Positions 59,101 through 64,000 of a stretch of 64,000 nucleotides of DNA are shown here, piece after piece. Source of the DNA: Arcuatula senhousia (taxonomy: Eukaryota > Mollusca > Bivalvia > Mytilida > Mytilidae); NCBI GenBank assembly GCA_963971305.1, contig OZ020304.1, positions 3,224,001-3,288,000 on the forward strand, read 5' to 3'. A program made the translations under genes and the position numbers. The notes below the pieces were generated by a model. The model was not told where the DNA came from, made no database searches, and saw only the letters and a program-made list of their open reading frames with translations. The first letter of the stretch is position 1, and the number at the start of each line of letters is the position of its first letter.

Positions 59101-62100
59101 AAAACGTTAACTTGTCCGACACCATAAGTCCAATTGCAACCAAACTTGGTACAGTTGTTTAGTGGCATTATGTGTACAAAACTATCGTTCAGATTGATTC
59201 ATAAAAAAACATGGCCGCCATGGCTAAAAATAGAACATAGGGGTCAAATTACAGTTTTCTGCAAATAACTCAAAAACGGTAACAAATATCAAAATTCTGG
59301 CAGAGGTTAAAGTGATCAGCACCTCAAGATCTACCTGCCCAGAAATTTTCAAAAAGATCCAACAACGGATGTAGGAGTTATGGCCCTTTTTTTGGATTTT
59401 TTCAAAATTTTGCACTTATTTAGCCCTATATCTTAAAAACTATACAAGATATTTCAAAAATTCAAATTGCCTATGATTAAGCACATCAAGATCTATATTT
59501 CATGTAATTAGGTCAAAGCTGTAGGACCATTCCTTTTAGTAGTTATTGCCCTTAAAACGTCAAAATTTACCATTTTTCATTACTTTTCCCCTGAATTTCA
59601 AAGATTAACTTGTCTGACACCATAAGACCAACTGCATTTAAACTTGGCACACTTGTATAATAGCATATATGCTACAATTCTATTGTTCTGATTTTAGATT
59701 CGTCAAAAAACATGGCCGCCATGGCTAAAAATAGAATATAGGGGTAACTTGTAGTTTTTTGCTAATAACTCAAAAATGGTTACAGATATCAAGATTGTGC
59801 AAGAATCAAAAGTGATCAGCATATTAAGATCTACCTGTCCTGAAATTTTGAAAAAGATCTAACCGCTGATGTGGGAGTTATTGCCCTTTTTGAATTTTTT
59901 TTCTCAAAATTTTGCACTTATTTAGCCCTATAGCTTGAAAACTAACAAGATATTTCAAAAATTTAAATTGCATATGAATAAGGACAATAATATCTACAAA
60001 ATATGTGTATCTGTGTAGCTCAGGTGAGCGATTCAGGCTCCTGGGAGCCTCTTGTCTTACGTCTGTTTAACATGAAGCAGTTATGGTTCAACATTGATAT
60101 TGGGCATACACTTGCATTAGCATTAGTACAGATCAATTTTATAAGCATTTCATCTTTATGCTCCTGAGTAGCTAGTGCATACAATTAATATCGAAATGCA
60201 AATTAAACGAGCTTTGAAAAAATCTCCAGCTAAAATAATCAAATTCTCCAGCTTTGTTAGAATGGATCTTCCACATGTGTGCTCATGTATTTTTATCTGT
60301 TTAGTAATAAAAAAACCCTTTTTTGCACAGGTTATCTTTGATTCTGAATTAGACTTAACATACATATTTTTTATCTGCTTAGTTATGGAAACATCCATTT
60401 GCTCAAGTCATCTTTGATTCTGACCCAGCTCCTAAAGGGAAGGCAGGAGCCAGTGCTATGGAGGACATGAGTCAAGCTATGATCAGGTCTGTACCGTCTG
60501 TTAATATTCATTCAAGAGAAACTAAAACAAATACATGTACATGTGGTCTTTATATATAAATTAAACACAGATGAACAAACCAACAGTTTCCATATACTCA
60601 TTTGTGTATGAAATAAAATTATTTGTCTAGTGTAAGTTAGGAACAGTATGACAGTTAAGGCAACACAAACTTCAAAAGACATAACTTTGTTCTGGAGCAC
60701 AAATATATGATATTTTGGGATTATGATATATACAACTGATGTCACCATGTAATGTGACCTTGACTCCATTTTCATGGTTGAATGACTAGTGAATGTTGGT
60801 CTTTTTTCATAGTTTCTCAAGAACTATGGTATCTTGAACACACTTAAGACATTTTTGTGATGGTTAAATGGATTTCTGTCATCTGCTTCCTCAGGGTAGT
60901 TCAAAAGCAAATTTGGTTATGGAGGTATATAGAAATAATCAAGTCATTGCATAATGGACCTTTTCAGAAATTCAACTAAGGTCCTCTTAAACATGGCTTA
61001 CGGTACTCGTAAATTATGACCAAATTAACAATGTTAAGAACAACAACAATCCCACAATGCAAAACAATTCTGAAAAAGTCATGTCTCCTTGATAGAATTC
61101 AATGAAAATTTGCTTAGCTTACTTGTTACTCTAAAAAAATTATTCAACGGGTCTTATTGTACTTCTGTTTTTCCTGATGTAGAATATGATGGTATTCTCA
61201 GTGAGCTCTCTCACAGTTCTATATAATATTTGAATTTTATCTCATGATAGTTTGTTACTAACCCTATATTGTTATTACAGAGGTGCTGTGGATGAGAGTG
61301 GTGAACAGTTTGTTACTAACCCTATATTGTTATTACAGAGGTGCTGTAGATGAGAGTGGGGAACAGTTTGTTACTAACCCTATATTGTTATTACAGAGGT
61401 GCTGTGGATGAGAGTGGGGAACAGTTTGTTACTAACCCTATATTGTTATTACAGAGGTGCTGTAGATGAGAGTGAGGTGCTGTAGATGAGAGTTGTGAAC
61501 AGTTTGTCTCATGACATTATGTTACTAACCCTATATTGTTATTACAGAGGTGCTGTAGATGAGAGTGGGGAACAGTTTGTTACTAACCCTATATTGTTAT
61601 TACAGATGTGCTGTGGATGAGAGTGGGGAACAGTTTGTTACTAACCCTATATTGTTATTACAGAGGTGCTGTGGATGAGAGTGGGGAACAGTTTGTCGCC
61701 TACTTCCTGCCTACTGAGGAGACTTTAGGTAAAAGGAAGAGGGATGCTGAAGAAGGTGTTGATTATGTTCCTGACGAGGAGTAAGTCACCATTTTAAATT
61801 CTTATGAGTTTGCAAAACCAATTGTAAATGCCTTCATATTATTAAATTCTCAGTTGTATAATGACTAGCTGTAAGAATGATTATTATTGTTCACTAATTA
61901 TGTTGGTACTAATTACTTTTCATATTTGTCAAAATGCTTTCTAATGAATATGCTTTGACATCATCAGTTTATCACCCGAAACTGATCTCATAAAAAGGTC
62001 CTCAGACTGTAGAATGGAATACTATAAGATTTCTAAAAACATGCATTCTTACTTCACATTCAATATGTGGATCGTGTCTTTCTGGCACATATTTCATATT

Positions 62101-62525
62101 CTTTCGTATTTAATAATTTCATAAATGAATCAATGTGGCTGAAATTTGGAAAAGAGAAAATACTTGAAATAGAATTGTACAAGATTGGACCACATGCTGA
62201 TGCTTCAAAGGTTGTGATAGGTAGAAACTGACCTGGCTGAGAAAGTTGTAAGAAAAAATGTTTAATGCCCTTCACAACCTTTTACATGCCACAGGATATT
62301 CACTTTGTGAAATCCAGCAAATAAAAAGTTTACATAATTATAATATAATCATTTAGGACAATATAGATAATATATTCAAGCATTCATGTTTCTATTCAGT
62401 TACCAGTACATGTTAGCCAGAGAGTACAACTGGAACGTGAAGAACAAGTTATCACGAGGATATGAAGAGACCTACTTCTTTGTCTTTAGAGAGGATGGTG
62501 TTTTCTATAATGAACTAGAAACCAG
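50158..62525 (+). CDS. PAF1: PAF1, RNA polymerase II-associated factor 1 (ten exons, 3' end beyond window)
   Basis: Exons 50158-50222, 53478-53570, 53928-54049, 55721-55787, 56561-56662, 57698-57803, 58622-58690, 60383-60486, 61664-61780 and 62400-62525. All have GT/AG junctions with consistent phase, about 323 codons so far. Diagnostic segments: [164 protein letters not shown] and YNELETR. PAF1 is the scaffold of the nuclear PAF1 complex (CTR9, LEO1, CDC73, RTF1) that travels with RNA polymerase II and promotes H2B ubiquitination. The acidic C-terminal tail is outside the window. Odd: splice-site tandem arrays at the start of intron 3 and the end of intron 8, and a decayed part of exon 8. 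Confidence 0.95.
50299..50372. repeat. Near-perfect hairpin in PAF1 intron 1
   Basis: GATCCGCTATTTCTCATCTTC and GAAGATAAGAGATAGTGGATC are inverted, with three mismatches and almost no loop; the flanks GGTTACCCC/CGTAACCC extend it weakly. Probably the tips of a small fold-back element. Confidence 0.55.
50480..50897. mobile_element. MITE with ~60-bp inverted ends and TTAA duplication
   Basis: GGTTCCACTAAAGTCAA...GGGACATGCATTTCC matches the inverted right arm, with TTAA on each side (50476-50479, 50898-50901). A TTAA target suggests a piggyBac- or Kolobok-type mover. The ORFs reading [20 protein letters not shown] on both strands are the two arms. Confidence 0.75.
50902..51092. mobile_element. 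Second small inverted-repeat element abutting the first
   Basis: AGACCCTTTCACGGTTATTG, GCAGCCATAT and GGATAGGGGGCAAA at the left face TTTGCCCCCTATCC, ATATGGCTGC and AATAACCGTGAAAAGGTCT at the right, arms of about 48 bp. It begins where the TTAA element ends. Confidence 0.7.
51093..52802. other. PAF1 intron 1, unassigned part
   Basis: No exon, RNA gene or clear repeat end. CT-dinucleotide run near 52032-52043. Confidence 0.35.
52803..53014. mobile_element. MITE with TACTGTAAACCAATTAAT ends
   Basis: TACTGTAAACCAATTAATTT at the left is the inverted match of AAATTAATTGGTTTACAGTA at the right. Internal AACTTTCGCG and CGCGAA motifs recur. TA at both tips fits a Tc1/mariner-type TA target. In PAF1 intron 1. 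Confidence 0.8.
53311..53389. repeat. 30-bp-stem hairpin in PAF1 intron 1
   Basis: GTTGTACTTTGGAGAGAACT plus ten bases (53311-53340) is matched by its inverse at 53360-53389 with two mismatches; the loop is 19 AT-only bases. It could be a fold-back element or, if transcribed, a small-RNA precursor. Nothing shows processing. Confidence 0.65.
54050..55170 (+). repeat. 50-bp tandem array of the PAF1 exon 3 end plus splice donor
   Basis: About 22 copies of a 50-bp unit made of TCATCAACCCTGAGACCTAT, CAGATAGACCCCAGTG and GTAAGTACTGG. The first part equals the exon 3 codons for [11 protein letters not shown], and the second is the intron 3 donor. Most units keep GTAAGT; a few have ATAAGT, GTGAGT or GTATAT. 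The genuine donor is the first (GT at 54050-54051), because the spliced phase there fits exon 4. Confidence 0.92.
55171..55720. other. Rest of PAF1 intron 3
   Basis: At 55306-55425 GGCCTCATTGAAGGCTGCT and GTGTCGTGTACACTTATTGC resemble text at 40817-40880 (CACATTGAAGGCTGCTG, TGTCGCGTACACTTATTCCA) and partly 9165-9185, an uncharacterised dispersed repeat. The exon 4 acceptor ends it. Confidence 0.5.
56200..56397 (+). mobile_element. Retroposon 3' tail in PAF1 intron 4
   Basis: TATGCCTTATGATATGCCCT, ATGAAATAAAG, then TTTTGAATTTTTTGAATTTTT: a polyadenylation-like signal followed by a short tandem tail as in LINE/SINE 3' ends. Confidence 0.5.
56879..57362 (+). mobile_element. Penelope-like element copy 3, old 5'-truncated fragment in PAF1 intron 5
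   Basis: Starts at ATCACAGTTGATTCGTTACT, corresponding to [10 protein letters not shown] in the other copies, and runs through [14 protein letters not shown] and the untranslated tail (AGCAGGCAGGAACTGCTTGC, GGAGCACCTGAGTT) to CCCCATTGGTGCCTCTTAGC. More diverged than copies 1 and 2; TACGTT is TAAGTT, giving a stop. Confidence 0.85.
58002..58390 (+). mobile_element. Tandem-repeat element, ~180-bp unit x2, in PAF1 intron 6
   Basis: Ends ATACCCCCACTCG and CGAGTGGGGGTAT. GTCCGTCCGTCTGTCCG lies inside the left end. Two units share TCTACTGGATGGATCGGTTT, GGTACACAGCTTCAGCATGA and CCCCTTTCCAGGTCAGTC. Confidence 0.8.
58770..59026. repeat. Repeat fragment left of copy E
   Basis: TTTTTGTCTCGCCT begins it. 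CATTGATATTTGGTATGCAG and AGTACAGATCAGTTTTA recur at 60090-60150 on the other side of copy E, so copy E probably sits inside or between units of another repeat. Confidence 0.5.
59027..60055 (-). mobile_element. Hairpin-ended tandem-repeat element, copy E (PAF1 intron 7)
   Basis: Inverted orientation: begins AGCTCACCTGGACCGAAGGT-CCATGTGAGCT (hairpin end) and ends CAGGTGAGCGATTCAGGCTC, CTGGGAGCCTCTTGT. Two core units with AAACATGGCCGCCATGGCTA, AAATAACTCAAAAACGG-type text and TTGCACTTATTTAGCCCTAT. Confidence 0.8.
60285..60360 (+). pseudogene. Decayed duplicate of PAF1 exon 8, first half
   Basis: TTTTTATCTGTTTAG, a decayed codon run, TTTTTTGCACAGGTT and ATCTTTGATTCTGAATTAGA line up with the real site 70-80 bases on: TTTTTATCTGCTTAG, ...TTTGCTCAAGTC and ATCTTTGATTCTGACCCAGC. 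The copy includes the acceptor and the exon start, has TAA where the exon has a leucine codon, and lacks the exon end and donor. Confidence 0.75.
60487..61250. other. PAF1 intron 8, body
   Basis: No repeat end or gene recognised between the exon 8 donor and the acceptor array. Confidence 0.35.
61251..61663 (+). repeat. 58-bp tandem array of the PAF1 intron 8 acceptor plus exon 9 start
   Basis: Seven complete acceptor copies, with AG ending at 61280, 61338, 61396, 61454, 61547, 61605 and 61663. Each has TACTAACCCTATATTGTTAT TACAG, including a perfect TACTAAC branch-point motif, then the exon start AGGTGCTGT(A/G)GATGAGAGTG. One unit between 61454 and 61547 carries an extra exon-start piece. 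Only the last acceptor gives an open exon; earlier ones run into TGA in the following unit because 58 is not a multiple of three. Confidence 0.93.
61781..62399. other. PAF1 intron 9
   Basis: No element recognised. Donor GTAAGT, acceptor TTCTATTCAG. Confidence 0.45.
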
Positions 62526-62847
62526 GTAATTTTTAGAAAAAAAAATAATTATTGAGTTGCCAATTATATATCAAAAGGTTGTTCAATGTTGTAAAAGTCA
62601 TTATATGCTTTGAAAATCTTGTCCCTATAATCAGAAGAGAGTACAAAAATATTTTAAATTTCCTTTATATGTATCTCACAGTAATCACTTTAGAATGGTT
62701 AACAAAAATGTAGCAAATACTTAAAAAAGATAAGATTAAGATAATCTTATCATTGATTGTATTATAAAAACTAATGACAAATGTCAATGCATGACTACGA
62801 GAGCAGTTTAAGGAACACCCATTTTGCTTTGGCAATCAATTAGTTTT

Positions 62848-63035
62848 TGTCTTGCCTGTGTTGCCTAGGTTGATGAAACTTGGTGACATTATGCCACAGT
62901 ATTAGCTTAGCATAGTTGCATCTCCATCGTTTGACCTTGTCCTTGATTTTCTGGTTTAGTGAAATTGATATTTTTTAGGAATAACAAGGTATTTCAATGG
63001 TGCCAGCAGGCGAGACATACTTTTAGTGTTTATTC
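62848..63035. mobile_element. MITE with GTCTCGCCTG-type ends, copy 2
   Basis: TTTTTGTCTTGCCTG at the left, CAGGCGAGACATACTTTTAG at the right; same ends and size as 32895-33095. In PAF1 intron 10. Confidence 0.6.
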
Positions 63036-63117
63036 TTGTTTTGTTACTTTTTAAAAACATCTGACTACAATACCATGTTAACTTTCATTTCAAGGGCTAT
63101 ACTGTGAATTCCTTTTT

Positions 63118-64000
63118 TAGCTCACCTGGACCAAAGGTCCATGTGAGCTATTGCCATCACTTGGCGTCCGTCGTCGTCGTCGTTGTCGTCGTCGTCGTCG
63201 TCCGTTAACAATTTTTCAAAAATCTTCTGCTCTGAAACTACAGAACAGAATTCAATGAAACTTAGTATGATTGATCCTTAGGGTGTCCTGCACCAAACTT
63301 GTGTTTCGATTTTTGATCCGTCAAAAAACATGGCCACCGTTACTAAAAATAAACCAGGGGGGTCAGACTACTGTTTTTGGCTTGTAAATCAAAAAGTATA
63401 AGAGATAGATGAAATCTGATGTCACGCTACTGCTTCAGCATCAAAAGCTCTACAAAAGTCTCCATTGAGTTGAAGTTCTCAGATGACCCCTTATAGGAGT
63501 TACGGTCCCTTAAAGGTGAAAAATAGCATTTTTTCATGTTTTTGTCTTCTTAAATGAAAACTATTACAGATAGAGAAAAGCTGTTGCTTGCTTAAGTGTT
63601 CATAGCTCTACAAAAGTGTCCATTGAGTCGAAGTTGTCAGATGACCCCTTATAGGGGTTACAGCCCCTTAAAGGCAAAAAATAGTGTTTTTGGCCTGTAA
63701 AATGAAAAAACTTTTGCAGATAGAGAAAAGCTGTTGCTTGCTTAAATGTTCAGCTCATTTAGCTCTATAAAAGTGTCCATAGAGTGGAAGTTGTCAGATG
63801 ACCCCTTATAGGGGTTACAGCCCCTTAAAGGCCAAAAATAGTGTTTTTGGCCTGTAGAATGAAAACTATTGCAGATAGAGAAAAGCTGTTGCTTGCTTAA
63901 ATGTTCAACTCATTTAGCTCTACAAATGTGTCCTTAGAGTCGAAGTTGTCAGATCCCCTTCAATGTGAAAAATAGTGTTTTTAGCTTATAGCAGATAGAG
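63118..64000 (-). mobile_element. Hairpin-ended tandem-repeat element, copy F (cut by window end)
   Basis: Inverted: AGCTCACCTGGACC...CATGTGAGCT end, a GTCGTCGTCGTC microsatellite (63166-63204), then at least four core units with AGATAGAGAAAAGCTGTTGC and GTTGTCAGATGACCCCTTAT. Closest to copies B and C. Confidence 0.8.

Noticed and set aside
60175..60417. 80-codon ORF as an extra PAF1 exon
   Set aside because: It spans the decayed exon 8 duplicate and then reads exon 8 in the wrong frame.
1..64000. tRNA, rRNA or snRNA genes
   Set aside because: Looked for cloverleaf-type A/B boxes and known conserved stretches by eye and found none; a covariance-model scan could still find a diverged one.

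Overview
The window is animal nuclear DNA, AT-rich, with intron-split host genes embedded in transposable elements. A bivalve mollusc is the best guess. Reasons: many short repeat elements with tandem-repeat cores like the 'pearl' and tandem-repeat MITE elements described in bivalves, a Penelope-like retroelement with its GIY-YIG domain in front of the reverse transcriptase (the arrangement called Naiad in invertebrates), and host genes of metazoan type. The species cannot be told from the sequence alone.

Four conserved host genes can be assembled from spliced exons, almost all missed by simple ORF calling. From left to right: ALKBH1 (minus, 27377 to 16896, six exons, 418 codons), a SLIRP-like RRM gene (plus, last three exons 32280-33735), MED29 (minus, 44123 to 36698, four exons, 162 codons) and PAF1 (plus, ten exons from 50158 to 62525, running off the right edge). 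ALKBH1/SLIRP and MED29/PAF1 are both head-to-head neighbours in vertebrates. Here the two divergent pairs lie side by side, with SLIRP and MED29 converging.

Region by region: 1-2.98 kb, a broken Naiad-like Penelope element; 3-16.8 kb, gene-poor repeats with decayed THAP and P2X7-type domain fragments, a 1.85-kb minisatellite and several tandem-repeat elements; 16.9-27.4 kb, ALKBH1, whose 6.7-kb first intron holds a second Penelope copy, an inverted copy of a new MITE family and a nested DNA-transposon pair; 27.8-31.5 kb, LINE remnants and a 1.4-kb tandem-repeat element; 32-33.7 kb, SLIRP; 36.7-44.1 kb, MED29 with two 1.34-kb hAT-like elements in intron 1; 44.4-50.1 kb, repeats including a retroposon with a 13-bp target duplication and a LINE nested in a tandem-repeat element; 50.2-62.5 kb, PAF1.

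The most unusual feature is inside PAF1. One intron begins with about 22 tandem 50-bp copies of the exon 3 end plus its splice donor. Another ends with seven 58-bp units, each a complete branch point, acceptor and exon start. A decayed duplicate of the first half of exon 8 lies just upstream of the real exon 8. No tRNA, rRNA, CRISPR or prokaryotic signal was seen.
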